This document shows, piece after piece, positions 29,244-37,989 of a DNA stretch of 64,000 bases. The stretch spans positions 1,347,817 to 1,411,816 of the forward strand of contig NZ_KE150412.1 in NCBI RefSeq assembly GCF_000411255.1, read 5' to 3'. Source of the DNA: Paenibacillus sp. HGH0039. Its GTDB lineage: Bacteria > Bacillota > Bacilli > Paenibacillales > NBRC-103111. How positions within the stretch are numbered: the first letter of the stretch is position 1; each line of letters begins with the position of its first letter. The position numbers and the translations under genes are program-made. Under the pieces are notes generated by a model. The model was given only the letters and a program-made list of their open reading frames with translations. It was not told the origin of the DNA and did not search any database.

Positions 29244-29256
29244 CCTCGTCACCTTC

Positions 29257-30336
29257 TTATTTCGCGTTTTTCTCGGTTTGCTTGCTCTTTTCGATGTTGG
29301 CCAGATGCTGCGCATAGGTTTCTCCGAACAAATGTCCCTGGCTTCCGTCTTTTTTCGTTACGTAATAAAAGTATTTCGACTCCGCCGGATACAGCGCCGC
29401 CTCGATGGACGCCAGGCTTGGACTCGCGATGGGACCCGGAGGCAGTCCCGGATTTTTATACGTATTATAAGGGCTTTCGATCTTCAGATCGCTTTCGAGC
29501 AGTCTTTCTTTCTGCTTGCCCAGCGCATACTGCACAGTCGCGTCGATCTGCAGCGGCTGTTTGATTTTCAGCCGGTTGTAAATGACGCTTGCCACGAGCG
29601 GACGTTCCTCGTCCACAACCACTTCACGTTCGATCAGGGAAGCGATCGTCATCATTTGATGGAATGTCAGCCCGCTTGCCTTCAGCTTGTCCTTCCAATC
29701 CGCGGGAAGGCTTTGCAGCCGTTTGTCCAGTTGATCGACCATGAGGGTTATCAGTTTCTGCTCGGTAGCATCCTTGGGGATATTGTACGTATCCGGGAAC
29801 AGATACCCTTCCAGCCTATGCTTAAGTTTGGTATCGGCCGGAATTCCGGCAAGCAGTTCTTCCCCTTCCGCAGGTTTGTACGCTTCCGCCGCCTTAACAA
29901 AGGCAGACGCTTCCATCCCCTTATGCTGTCCGACTTTGTCGGCAATCTGCGTGACCGTGTATCCTTCGGGTATAGTCAGGCGGTTCGCTTTTGCCGTCTG
30001 CCCGTTGTTCAGCATCGCAATGATCTCGTCCGTTCCGATCCCGGGCTTCATCACATACTCGCCGGCCTGGAAACGGCCGCCTTCGTTCTTCCATTTCAAG
30101 TAATACATAAAAACGGAGGCGTTGCGGATAAGGCCTTCCTTCTCAAGCTTGGAAGCGATATTTTTCACGCCGTCGCCGGATACGATCTCGACTTTCGTTT
30201 CCTTATCGGAAGCCGAGGTCGGCTGCAGTTCTCCCCGTATATAATAAGCCGCGGCCGCAGCACAGCCGGCTAAGAGCAGAACAATTACCAGCAGCCCGGT
30301 CATCAAGCGTTTTATTCGTGATTTAGGACGATGCAT
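29257..30336 (-). CDS. mltG: Endolytic murein transglycosylase MltG
   Basis: A 359-residue membrane-anchored enzyme of the YceG family that cuts nascent glycan strands inside the chain and limits their length. It has an N-terminal helix (LMTGLLVIVLLLAGCAAAAA), a LysM-like region (VSGDGVKNIASKLEKEGLI), and a catalytic domain with the active Glu in IASLIEREVV. Conserved DATVQYALGK and YNTYKNPGLPPGPIASP segments follow. GGAGG placed 5 bases before the ATG at 30336 decides the start. The B. subtilis homologue yrrL has the same upstream neighbours. Confidence 0.92.
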   Translation of the reverse strand: MHRPKSRIKRLMTGLLVIVLLLAGCAAAAAYYIRGELQPTSASDKETKVEIVSGDGVKNIASKLEKEGLIRNASVFMYYLKWKNEGGRFQAGEYVMKPGIGTDEIIAMLNNGQTAKANRLTIPEGYTVTQIADKVGQHKGMEASAFVKAAEAYKPAEGEELLAGIPADTKLKHRLEGYLFPDTYNIPKDATEQKLITLMVDQLDKRLQSLPADWKDKLKASGLTFHQMMTIASLIEREVVVDEERPLVASVIYNRLKIKQPLQIDATVQYALGKQKERLLESDLKIESPYNTYKNPGLPPGPIASPSLASIEAALYPAESKYFYYVTKKDGSQGHLFGETYAQHLANIEKSKQTEKNAK

Positions 30337-30376
30337 AAGTTCCTCCACAATAGTCATCTTGGTCAATCATTCGCAT

Positions 30377-30403
30377 GAAAAAGAGCGGATTTGACTCCGC
30401 TCT
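30377..30403 (-). terminator. Terminator between DUF1292 gene and mltG
   Basis: On the minus strand AGAGCGGA pairs with TCCGCTCT (loop GTCAAA), followed by five T. It lies 17 bases past the second DUF1292 gene, so mltG may depend on read-through or on its own promoter. Confidence 0.85.
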
Positions 30404-30420
30404 GGTTTGCTTTAGATTTC

Positions 30421-30717
30421 TTAAGGTTCGTCGTGTTCCGGAAACGTGAGTTCGTCGTACAATTCGGAGACGGTTTCCCACTCTTCGTCATCTTCGATGG
30501 TTTCCAGCTCCAGTGTGCCTTCCGAATCCCGGGATACCCGGAACACGGACACTTCGCCTTCTTTCTTCATCTCTTCCGATTGCAGAACGGCGTAGTGGCG
30601 GTCTTCATGGAGAATCTCCGTCAAAATGCGAAAGACGGTGGATTCGTCCTGTTCGTCGAATAAAATAATATCATCTCCGAAAGAACTCCGCAACTCGTTC
30701 GTCTGTTTTACACTCAT
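30421..30717 (-). CDS. DUF1292 family protein (second copy)
   Basis: A 98-residue acidic protein of the DUF1292/YrzB family, of unknown function. The core HYAVLQSEEMKKEGEVSVFR followed by an acidic C-terminal helix (ETIEDDEEWETVSELYDEL) matches the family and resembles the upstream copy. It overlaps that copy by four bases (ATGA), so the two are translationally coupled and probably arose by duplication. It is more diverged and less acidic than the first copy. Confidence 0.82.
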   Translation of the reverse strand: MSVKQTNELRSSFGDDIILFDEQDESTVFRILTEILHEDRHYAVLQSEEMKKEGEVSVFRVSRDSEGTLELETIEDDEEWETVSELYDELTFPEHDEP

Positions 30718-31016
30718 GCTTCTTCTTCCTCTTCGGCGATTAGTGTATTAAACGTTTCTTCAACGATATTCCACTCTTCCTCGTCCTCGATGGTGTAAAG
30801 CTTCAGATCGTCGCCGTTCTCGTCTTCCTCGTAACGAAATGCGTACACTTCGTCGGATTCCTCGTCGCCTTCAACCGGCACGACCATCATGTACTTTTTG
30901 TCGGAACCATCCACTTCGAATTTCATGACGACTTCGAATTCTTCTTCGTTGCCCTCATCATCGGGGATATAAATAATTTCCGCTTCCTCTTGCTGAAAAT
31001 CCTCTTCTTTAGCCAT
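30714..31016 (-). CDS. yrzB: DUF1292 family protein, YrzB-like
   Basis: A 100-residue, very acidic protein (the C terminus ends in five Glu and an Ala). The pattern EFEVVMKFEVDGSDKKYMMV, then VYAFRYEEDENGDDLKLYTI and EEEWNIVEETF, is that of YrzB. The family is conserved between ruvX and mltG in many Bacillota, but its function is unknown. It lies 12 bases after ruvX. Confidence 0.88.
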   Translation of the reverse strand: MAKEEDFQQEEAEIIYIPDDEGNEEEFEVVMKFEVDGSDKKYMMVVPVEGDEESDEVYAFRYEEDENGDDLKLYTIEDEEEWNIVEETFNTLIAEEEEEA

Positions 31017-31028
31017 GGTTCCATCACC

Positions 31029-31439
31029 TCATCGTTTAGAGTCCATATATCCCTGCAGAATCAGCACAGCGGCGATCTTATCGACCACCTGCTTGCGCTT
31101 CTTCCGGCTAACGTCCGCCTCCAAAAGAGTGCGGGTCGCGGATACCGTAGTCAATCGTTCGTCCCACATACGGACGGGCAGGTTAAACGTCTCGGTCAAC
31201 TGTGCGGCGAATTCCTGACAAAGCTCACCGCGCGGCCCGATCGAGCCGTTCATATTTTTGGGGAGGCCGACCACGATCTCCGTTACTTCGTACTCCCCGA
31301 TTAACCGCCGCAGGTGGTCTAAATCGTGTTGCGGACTGGCTCTGCGTATAACCTCGATCCCTTGGGCGGTAAGCCCGAGAAGATCGCTGACAGCAACGCC
31401 GATTGTTTTGTCGCCATAGTCTAGGCCCATCGTTCTCAT
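31029..31439 (-). CDS. ruvX: RuvX/YqgF putative Holliday junction resolvase or pre-16S rRNA nuclease
   Basis: A 136-residue RNase H-like nuclease. [16 protein letters not shown] supplies the first catalytic Asp, [16 protein letters not shown] the central strand, [10 protein letters not shown] the Glu, and [19 protein letters not shown] the last Asp. The family is implicated in 16S rRNA 5' processing and in recombination. Order alaS-ireB-ruvX-yrzB matches B. subtilis. Confidence 0.93.
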   Translation of the reverse strand: MRTMGLDYGDKTIGVAVSDLLGLTAQGIEVIRRASPQHDLDHLRRLIGEYEVTEIVVGLPKNMNGSIGPRGELCQEFAAQLTETFNLPVRMWDERLTTVSATRTLLEADVSRKKRKQVVDKIAAVLILQGYMDSKR

Positions 31440-31491
31440 ACGTGTGAACTCCTAAGCCGGACCCGTCTGCCGGGAATCGGCGCAGGCCCGT

Positions 31492-31752
31492 TTATTTATG
31501 CTCTTTGAGATAAGAGCGTACCAATTCTTCGATCAGTTCGTCGCGTTCCCGTTTGCGAATCAGGCTCCGGGCGTTGTTGTGCCGGGGAATGTAAGCCGGA
31601 TCCCCGGAAAGCAAGTAACCGACGATTTGATTGATCGGATTGTAGCCTTTCTCCTGCAGAGCGTCATAGACAGTTAATAGCACTTCTTTGGGGGATGTTT
31701 CGATCTCATCGGCTTTGACATTGAATTTCACCGTTTTGTCCATAAAATCCAT
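31492..31752 (-). CDS. ireB: IreB family regulatory protein (YrzL/DUF965)
   Basis: An 86-residue protein of the IreB family, known in Enterococcus faecalis as a substrate of the kinase IreK that controls cephalosporin resistance. The core [20 protein letters not shown] followed by [20 protein letters not shown] is highly conserved. GGAGGTG lies 7 bases before the ATG at 31752, which I use in place of a longer frame from 31782. The Thr near the N terminus (TVKFN) matches the phosphorylated site of IreB. Confidence 0.9.
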   Translation of the reverse strand: MDFMDKTVKFNVKADEIETSPKEVLLTVYDALQEKGYNPINQIVGYLLSGDPAYIPRHNNARSLIRKRERDELIEELVRSYLKEHK

Positions 31753-31830
31753 GAAAGGCACCTCCAATGTTTGCTTTTTCAAACTCTATCGGTTGTAAAT
31801 GCTGCTAATCCCGCTATTGTCATATATTCT

Positions 31831-31860
31831 CTGCGGGACGGAAAATTCCTGTTCCCGCAG
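31831..31860 (-). other. Strong hairpin downstream of alaS without T run
   Basis: CTGCGGGA and TCCCGCAG can pair on either strand (minus: CTGCGGGAAC...GTCCCGCAG). No T tract follows, so it is probably not a terminator; it may protect the alaS 3' end or modulate read-through into ireB. Confidence 0.5.
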
Positions 31861-31866
31861 GAAAAT

Positions 31867-34494
31867 TTAAGAAATCTGTCCGGCCACAAGCGCTTCGACG
31901 CCGTCCAGCGCCTCCTGGAGCTTGGACGGGTCCTTGCCTCCGGCCTGGGCCATATCGGGGCGTCCGCCGCCGCCGCCGCCGCATTTCGCCGCTGTTTCTT
32001 TGATCAGCTTGCCGGCATGAAGCCCTTTGGCGATCAGATCCGGCGTAACGGCGGCAACCAGATTGACTTTGTCGCCTGCGACGGCGCCGAGCACGATCAC
32101 GGCCGAGCCCAGCTTCGCTTTCATTTCATCCACGATGCCCCGCAGGGAATCCATATCGGATGCGCTCACCTGGGCGGCCAGGACCGGTACGCCCGCCACT
32201 TCTTTTAGGCGGCCTTCCAGGGCGCCAGCTTCAATGCGGCCCAGTTTGGCCCGCAGCGATTCGTTCTCGCGCGCCAGCTCTTTCATCTGCTGGAGCGTGG
32301 AGTCCAGACGCTTCGGCACGTCCGCGGTGTTGGCCTTGAGAACGCCGGCCGCATCCCTCAGCAGCTGCAGCTGGCCGTCCACGTACTCGTAAGCCTGACG
32401 GCTTGTCACCGCTTCGATGCGGCGGATACCGGAACCGATTCCGGATTCGCTGACAATCTTGAACAAGCCGATTTCGCCCGTGCTCAGTACGTGGCAGCCT
32501 CCGCAAAGCTCGAGGCTGTAATCGCCGACGCGGACGACGCGGACGATGTCGCCGTATTTCTCGCCGAACAGCGCCATGGCGCCCATCGCTTTCGCTTCGT
32601 CGATGCCGCGAAGGGAGATGTCCACCGGCGTGTTCGCCCAGATTTGAGCGTTCACGCGGCGTTCGACATCCTGCAGTTCTTCCGGCGTGATGCCGCCGAA
32701 GTGGGAGAAGTCGAACCGCAGGCGGTCCGGCTCAACGAGGGAGCCCGCCTGGTTAACGTGCGTGCCGAGCACTTCCTTCAGCGCTTTATGCAGCAGGTGA
32801 GTGGCCGTGTGGTTCTTCACGGTATCTCCGCGAAGCTCGCCGGAGACTTGAGCCGTAACCGAATCGCCCGTGCGCAGGATGCCCTGCTCGACGGTCACGC
32901 TGTGAACGTGCTGGCCGTGAGGCGCTTTGCCGACTTCGAGTACGGCCGCGCGTACGCCGTCGCCCGCGATGACGCCGCGGTCGGCTACCTGTCCGCCGCT
33001 TTCGGCGTAGAACGGCGTCCGGTCGAGTATGATCTGGCACGTTTCGCCGGTTCCCGCCGCATCCACAAACTCGTTGTCGTGCACGATCGCCAGCACTTTG
33101 GCTGGAACTACCAATTCAGTGTATCCAACAAATTCACTTTTATCCGTAAACTCGGAGAGCGCTCCGCCCTGCACTTTCATGCTGCCGGATTTGCTCCGGT
33201 TGCTGCGCGCACGCTCGCGCTGTTCTTCCATCGCCGCTTCAAATCCTTCGCGGTCGACGGCCAGACCCTGCTCGTTCGCGAAATCCTCCGTCAAGTCGAC
33301 CGGGAATCCGTACGTGTCGTACAGCTTGAAAGCATCCGGTCCACTGATGGCGCGCCCGCCCGCCGCACGGGTGCTCTCGACCATGCCGGCAAGAATGGCA
33401 AGACCGTCGGACAGCGTTTCGTGAAAACGTTCTTCTTCGATGCGGATGATTTTCTCGATGAACTCGCGTTTCTCCACGACTTCATTGTAGTAAACGCCCA
33501 TGATTTCGCCTACGACCGGAACGAGCTGGTACAGGAACGGTTTATCCATGCCGAGTACTTTGCCGTAGCGGACGGCGCGGCGCAGAAGTCTGCGAATAAC
33601 GTAGCCGCGGCCTTCGTTCGTAGGCAGTACGCCGTCTCCCACCGCAAAAGCGACGGTACGGACGTGGTCGGCAATGACCTTCAAAGCCACGTCAAACTCT
33701 TCGTTCTCCTTGTACTTCACACCCGCGATGCGGCAGGTCGCTTCAATGATCGGCTGGAACAAATCCGTATCGAAGTTGGAGTCCACATCCTGCAAAATCG
33801 AAGCGAAACGCTCCAGACCCGCGCCCGTATCAATATTCTTGTTGGGCAGCGGCGTGTAGCTGCCGTCTTTGTTGTGGTTGAACTGGGAAAATACGAGGTT
33901 CCACACTTCCAGGAAACGCTCGTTCTCTCCGCCCGGCCAGCATTCCGGATCGTTCAGATCGCCGTATTTGTCTCCGCGGTCGTAGAAGATTTCCGTACAA
34001 GGTCCGCACGGGCCTTCCCCGATATCCCAGAAGTTCTCGTCGAGCTTGTAAATACGCGCTTCCGGCAGACCGATCTTTTTATTCCAAAACTCAAAAGCTT
34101 CCGTATCCTCGGGATAAACGGTGACCGACAAGCGCTCCGGATCGAACCCGATCCATTTCGGGTCCGTCAGAAATTCCCAGGCCCAGGTGATGGCTTCTTC
34201 TTTGAAGTAGTCGCCGATGGAGAAGTTTCCGAGCATCTCGAAAAATGTATGGTGACGGCGGGTTTTGCCGACATTTTCAATGTCGTTTGTACGGATGCAT
34301 TTCTGCGCGTTTACGATTCTCGGATTCTCGGGAACGACACGGCCGTCAAAATAAGGTTTGAGCGGCGCCATCCCGGCGTTGATCCATAAAAGAGAAGGGT
34401 CGTTGTGAGGCACGAGCGAGGAGCTCGGCTCGATTTTGTGTCCTTTGCTGGCGAAGAATTCCAGCCACTTGGAACGAATTTCACTTGCTTTCAT
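31867..34494 (-). CDS. alaS: Alanine-tRNA ligase
   Basis: An 875-residue class II synthetase of full bacterial length. The start segment [20 protein letters not shown] and the motif [19 protein letters not shown] are typical. The editing domain carries the zinc-binding HxxxH in [12 protein letters not shown] and the CGGCHV motif (about residue 665). The C-Ala domain ends in a Gly-rich [15 protein letters not shown]. The ATG at 34494 gives the usual MKASEIRS; a longer frame to 34596 runs back into the T-box terminator. Expression should rise when tRNA-Ala is uncharged, through the leader upstream. Confidence 0.96.
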   Translation of the reverse strand: MKASEIRSKWLEFFASKGHKIEPSSSLVPHNDPSLLWINAGMAPLKPYFDGRVVPENPRIVNAQKCIRTNDIENVGKTRRHHTFFEMLGNFSIGDYFKEEAITWAWEFLTDPKWIGFDPERLSVTVYPEDTEAFEFWNKKIGLPEARIYKLDENFWDIGEGPCGPCTEIFYDRGDKYGDLNDPECWPGGENERFLEVWNLVFSQFNHNKDGSYTPLPNKNIDTGAGLERFASILQDVDSNFDTDLFQPIIEATCRIAGVKYKENEEFDVALKVIADHVRTVAFAVGDGVLPTNEGRGYVIRRLLRRAVRYGKVLGMDKPFLYQLVPVVGEIMGVYYNEVVEKREFIEKIIRIEEERFHETLSDGLAILAGMVESTRAAGGRAISGPDAFKLYDTYGFPVDLTEDFANEQGLAVDREGFEAAMEEQRERARSNRSKSGSMKVQGGALSEFTDKSEFVGYTELVVPAKVLAIVHDNEFVDAAGTGETCQIILDRTPFYAESGGQVADRGVIAGDGVRAAVLEVGKAPHGQHVHSVTVEQGILRTGDSVTAQVSGELRGDTVKNHTATHLLHKALKEVLGTHVNQAGSLVEPDRLRFDFSHFGGITPEELQDVERRVNAQIWANTPVDISLRGIDEAKAMGAMALFGEKYGDIVRVVRVGDYSLELCGGCHVLSTGEIGLFKIVSESGIGSGIRRIEAVTSRQAYEYVDGQLQLLRDAAGVLKANTADVPKRLDSTLQQMKELARENESLRAKLGRIEAGALEGRLKEVAGVPVLAAQVSASDMDSLRGIVDEMKAKLGSAVIVLGAVAGDKVNLVAAVTPDLIAKGLHAGKLIKETAAKCGGGGGGRPDMAQAGGKDPSKLQEALDGVEALVAGQIS

Positions 34495-34575
34495 AGCGTT
34501 TCGAGCCTCCGTTTGTTGAAAATTTTGGTTTAGTAGGCTTGGACTGCTGCTCCTTCGGCCCTCTCTACAGGAAAC

Positions 34576-34875
34576 AAAAAACGCCCCTGTTATCAACAGG
34601 GACGAAAAATTCGCGGTACCACCCTGGTTATCGGATGACGTGCAGGCAGGCGCCTTGCCGTTTCATCCAATCTCCTCGTTGCGGACGATAACGGATCCGC
34701 TTGCCGTTGGGCTTGTGTAACTTGTCACCCACACTCCGAAATGAGCGTTCGGCCATCCTTCATGAAAGGTTCTCGCAGCCTTCTTCTATAGAAGAAGGAA
34801 CCTTCTCTCTGCCAATGGGCTATGGCGTACTGGATTTCTTCAGCGCTTTGCATATCGAGTTTGACTCAGTTACCG
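34576..34875 (-). promoter_or_regulatory. T-box riboswitch leader of alaS (specifier GCU, Ala)
   Basis: Read on the minus strand. The T-box core AGGGTGGTACCGCG lies at about 34611-34626, before a terminator CGTCCCTGTT/ACAGGGGCG with six T (34576-34604). Stem I shows a loop-E pair, AGTA facing GAAC; the next triplet, GCT at 34744-34746, is an alanine codon, matching the downstream gene. An AGAGAG distal-loop motif is also present. An extra self-complementary arm (CCTTCTTC/GAAGAAGG) is inserted in the apical region. When tRNA-Ala is uncharged the antiterminator should form and alaS be transcribed. Confidence 0.92.
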
Positions 34876-34879
34876 AAAA

Positions 34880-34909
34880 TTATAGTTCATATCTGGAAAC
34901 GATGTCAAC
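34880..34909 (-). promoter_or_regulatory. Promoter of alaS
   Basis: On the minus strand a consensus TTGACA (34904-34909) and TATAAT (34880-34885) are 18 bases apart, directly upstream of the T-box leader. Confidence 0.88.
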
Positions 34910-35035
34910 CTGACGGATGCGGATTAAAGAAGCCCCGCCGATGGCATGTCCCCTCTTTGCAAATTGGCGGAAAAGAAGCACAACCGCTTCAAACGGATCG
35001 GTCAGGCTCCGTGACGAGCGGAAGGTTTCTTTATT

Positions 35036-35578
35036 TCAAAAAATCTTCCGCAGCTGCTTAAAACTTGCCGGATCCAGCTTCCGAATGCTGGCCACTTCCA
35101 GTCTGCGCTCTCCGGTATCCACCAGGAGGAGACGATCCTCTCCTTGCCTGAACACGTGCTCATGCAGGTTGGGAAGCTGCAGCCGCTCCGGTCCGAACTG
35201 GGTAACGATGTCCCACTGCCATCCTGACGTCTTCTGCCTGATGCTGCGGATAGCTTCGACGCGGGGAAGCAAGTATCTCAAATGCAGCTCCTTCTCCAGC
35301 TCCTGGCGGGAGGCATCGTCCAGCTGCCGCAAATCGGCGATGATACCGATCTCCTCTCCCTCTTTGGTGCGGATGGAGATGTACCGGTCCGGCTCGGAGA
35401 AGGGAAACGTCCGGAACACCAGAACTTCCTCATGATCCCTCCCATCGCAGGACAACAAAAGCAGGCCGCCTTCCGTGCGTTGAAACCGGCATTTATCTGC
35501 TTCGAGCAGTAAGATATCGAAGGGGTCCCCGCCTTCGGGGAAACCGCCGGATTCATACGGGTTCGGCACTGGTATCAC
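35036..35578 (-). CDS. DUF1854 family protein, partner of ABC exporter
   Basis: A 180-residue protein of the DUF1854 family, function unknown. Most of it is a compact beta-rich unit: HEEVLVFRTFPFSEPDRYIS followed by IRTKEGEEIGIIADLRQLDD, a helix, then HLRYLLPRVEAIRSI. No signal peptide or membrane segment is present. It starts inside the 3' end of the ABC gene (26-base overlap), at a GTG, so the two are translationally coupled. Homologues elsewhere are often found beside a similar ABC protein, some near cyanophycin genes, but no such genes occur here. A regulatory or targeting role for the exporter is plausible but unproven. Confidence 0.8.
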   Translation of the reverse strand: MIPVPNPYESGGFPEGGDPFDILLLEADKCRFQRTEGGLLLLSCDGRDHEEVLVFRTFPFSEPDRYISIRTKEGEEIGIIADLRQLDDASRQELEKELHLRYLLPRVEAIRSIRQKTSGWQWDIVTQFGPERLQLPNLHEHVFRQGEDRLLLVDTGERRLEVASIRKLDPASFKQLRKIF

Positions 35579-37805
35579 GCTCCCTGATCAACGCTGTTTC
35601 GGTCTGGGCCTTCACGAGCTTCCAATAGATGCCTTCCTGTTCCATCAGCTGCTCGTGAGTCCCGGTTTCGGCTATGCGCCCTTTGTCGATCACCGCGAGA
35701 CGGTCCGCGCTGCGCAGAGTCGACAGGCGGTGGGCGATCGCGAAGGTCGTCCGTCCCCGGACAAGCCGGGAAACGGCTTCCTGGATAAGACGCTCCGTCT
35801 CCGTGTCCACGGAAGCGGTCGCCTCGTCCAGGATAAGAATACGGGGATCGTGCAGGATGGCGCGCGCAATGGCAATGCGCTGTTTCTCCCCGCCGGACAG
35901 GCGGTGACCGCGTTCGCCGACCCGCGTATCATAGCCGTCGCTCATCGCGACGATAAAATCATGGGCGTTGGCGATCTTTGCGGCCCGCATAATTTCCAGA
36001 GGCGACGCTTCCGGCTTCGCGTAAGCGATGTTTTCAGCAATCGTCCCGTCGAAAAGGAACGTTTCCTGAAGCACGACCCCGATCTGGGCCCGCAGGCTTT
36101 CCTGGCTCAGCTTCTTCAGCGGAATCCCGTCTATTAAAATCCGCCCCCGGTCCGGATCGTAAAACCGGCAGATCAGATGAATCAGCGTAGATTTACCCGC
36201 TCCCGAATGTCCGACAAATCCGATCATTTCACCGGGCTTCACTTCCAGAGAGATGTCTTTCAGGACAGGCTTATGCTTCTCATAACCGTATGTAACCCGG
36301 TCCAGCGAAACGGAGCCTTCCAGCCGGCCGGGAGTTACCGCATCTGCCGTATCGGAAACTTCGCGTGGCGTATCCATAATTTCAAAAACGCGCTCGGCGG
36401 CCGACACGGCCCGGTTCGTCCAGCTGATCGCCTGCGTAAACCACTGCAAAGGACCGAAAAACATCGTGAGGTAAACCGTAAAGGCCATCAGAGTGCCCAA
36501 GGTCAAGCCGCCGTCCAGCACCTGCAGGCCGCCGTAATACCACACGATGATCCCGCCTGCGCCCGTAACGAGCATAAACAGCGGGGTTGCAGCCTGCCAC
36601 AGCCCTTCCATCCGCACGGTTTGCGTCATCATTTCCCGGTTGGCTTCCCCGTATCGGGCCTGCTCGCTTTTTTCCCGGCCGAATGCCTTGACGACACGGA
36701 TGCCTTGAAGGGAGTCGCCTACCAGCGTCTGAAGCGCGTTTAGCGCTCTCCACTGCTTGTACCAAAGCTGGCGGACCCTCGGCCACAAAATCCAGACTCC
36801 CGCAAGCAGCAGCGGAGTCGGCAGAAGCACAACCAGGGTGAGCTTCCAGCTGAGGGCGAGCATCATCGACAAAATAGCCGCGACCGTGAGTACCTGGCTC
36901 GCCACCCAGATCACGCCTTCCGTGAGAAACTGTCTCATCGAATCCGTGTCCTGATTGAGCCGGCCGATAAACTGTGACGTCTGGCGGCGGTCGTAGAAGC
37001 TGAGAGACTGCTCGGTCAGCGCCTCGAACGTTTCACGGCGGATATCGTTCATCATGGCCGCTCCGACCTTGACCCCGATAAACCCCCGGGCGATCTGCAG
37101 CGCGGACAGCACCAATCGGGCGCCCAGCAGAGCCGCCACCCAAATCAGCAGCGTCTCGGCCATCCCTCCCGGATGCAGCACGTCGTCGACGATAATCTTG
37201 GTCACAAGCGGAGGCGCCAGCTCCAGCAAAACCGCGATGATCAAAAACAGCGCAGCCAGGACCATCCGGCCGCGGTACGGGCGCGTATACGCAAGCAGCC
37301 GAGTCAGCACGCGCCGGCGTCCGGGACTGCTCCGCTCCGTCTTATCTCCGGCCGTGCAGTCATGGTCCTGCCCGGGTGCCGCCTCTCCGCACAGCGCGCA
37401 TAGGCCGGCACGTTCTCCGCCTGCTCCGCCAGTGGGGTCAAAGCCGCCGGTTTCCAGCAGCAGATTGGCTGCATGAACCGCCGCTTCGAGCCCTTTGGCG
37501 CAGGCGCCCGTGTAGCGGACGAGCACGACCGGGCCCGCATCCGTATCCGCGATGAGGCATCCCCCGCCCTGCGGAGCATCCTGGGTCCGCAGGCTCCGGA
37601 CCGCTTCCGGCGCGAATCTGCGCAGGCAGGCGCCGCCGGAAGCGTAGACGCCAATTTGTCCGGCGCCTACAACCAGCCAGCGGTCATCCGGCCGGCCGCT
37701 CTCGTCCATGTCCGCCCGGGCGGATGCCGCAGGCTTTGCCCCCAGGCTGCGGAGAAGTTCGGTCGGCAGTTCTTCCGCTGTCGCGGGCGGCTCCTTGAGT
37801 GCCAT
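35553..37805 (-). CDS. ABC exporter half-transporter with unusual N-terminal domain
   Basis: A 750-residue protein. The first about 120 residues contain a beta-rich segment (DDRWLVVGAGQIGVYA, then ETGGFDP) that looks PH-like, followed by a Cys/His cluster CALCGEAAPGQDHDC (Cys136, Cys139, His148, Cys150) that could bind zinc. A type-IV exporter core follows: six membrane helices from about residue 175, Walker A GHSGAGKS, signature LSGGEKQR, Walker B ILILDEATAS and switch His in AIAHRLST. The ATG at 37805 follows AAAAGGAGG by 7 bases. It probably works as a homodimer exporting lipid, peptide or drug; the substrate cannot be told. It is coupled to the DUF1854 gene downstream. Confidence 0.88.
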   Translation of the reverse strand: MALKEPPATAEELPTELLRSLGAKPAASARADMDESGRPDDRWLVVGAGQIGVYASGGACLRRFAPEAVRSLRTQDAPQGGGCLIADTDAGPVVLVRYTGACAKGLEAAVHAANLLLETGGFDPTGGAGGERAGLCALCGEAAPGQDHDCTAGDKTERSSPGRRRVLTRLLAYTRPYRGRMVLAALFLIIAVLLELAPPLVTKIIVDDVLHPGGMAETLLIWVAALLGARLVLSALQIARGFIGVKVGAAMMNDIRRETFEALTEQSLSFYDRRQTSQFIGRLNQDTDSMRQFLTEGVIWVASQVLTVAAILSMMLALSWKLTLVVLLPTPLLLAGVWILWPRVRQLWYKQWRALNALQTLVGDSLQGIRVVKAFGREKSEQARYGEANREMMTQTVRMEGLWQAATPLFMLVTGAGGIIVWYYGGLQVLDGGLTLGTLMAFTVYLTMFFGPLQWFTQAISWTNRAVSAAERVFEIMDTPREVSDTADAVTPGRLEGSVSLDRVTYGYEKHKPVLKDISLEVKPGEMIGFVGHSGAGKSTLIHLICRFYDPDRGRILIDGIPLKKLSQESLRAQIGVVLQETFLFDGTIAENIAYAKPEASPLEIMRAAKIANAHDFIVAMSDGYDTRVGERGHRLSGGEKQRIAIARAILHDPRILILDEATASVDTETERLIQEAVSRLVRGRTTFAIAHRLSTLRSADRLAVIDKGRIAETGTHEQLMEQEGIYWKLVKAQTETALIRERDTSAEPV

Positions 37806-37989
37806 GGGCAACCTCCTTTTGCCGCTCTTCAATGGCGGCAGAATCGTTAGTCTGATCGTAACGCACGCCTCTTGCAAGCGCAAGAGAACGGCCCGGATCC
37901 GATTGGCGACTCTGCCCGGACGCGCCTTTATTTAGTAGACTTCGGGCTCCTTTCTCCGTACGGCATCTTTCTCCGCCCTCTATCCGAAT

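Noticed and set aside
32491-34389. A 632-codon plus-strand frame
   Set aside because: It is antisense to alaS; the alaS product is full length with all family motifs.
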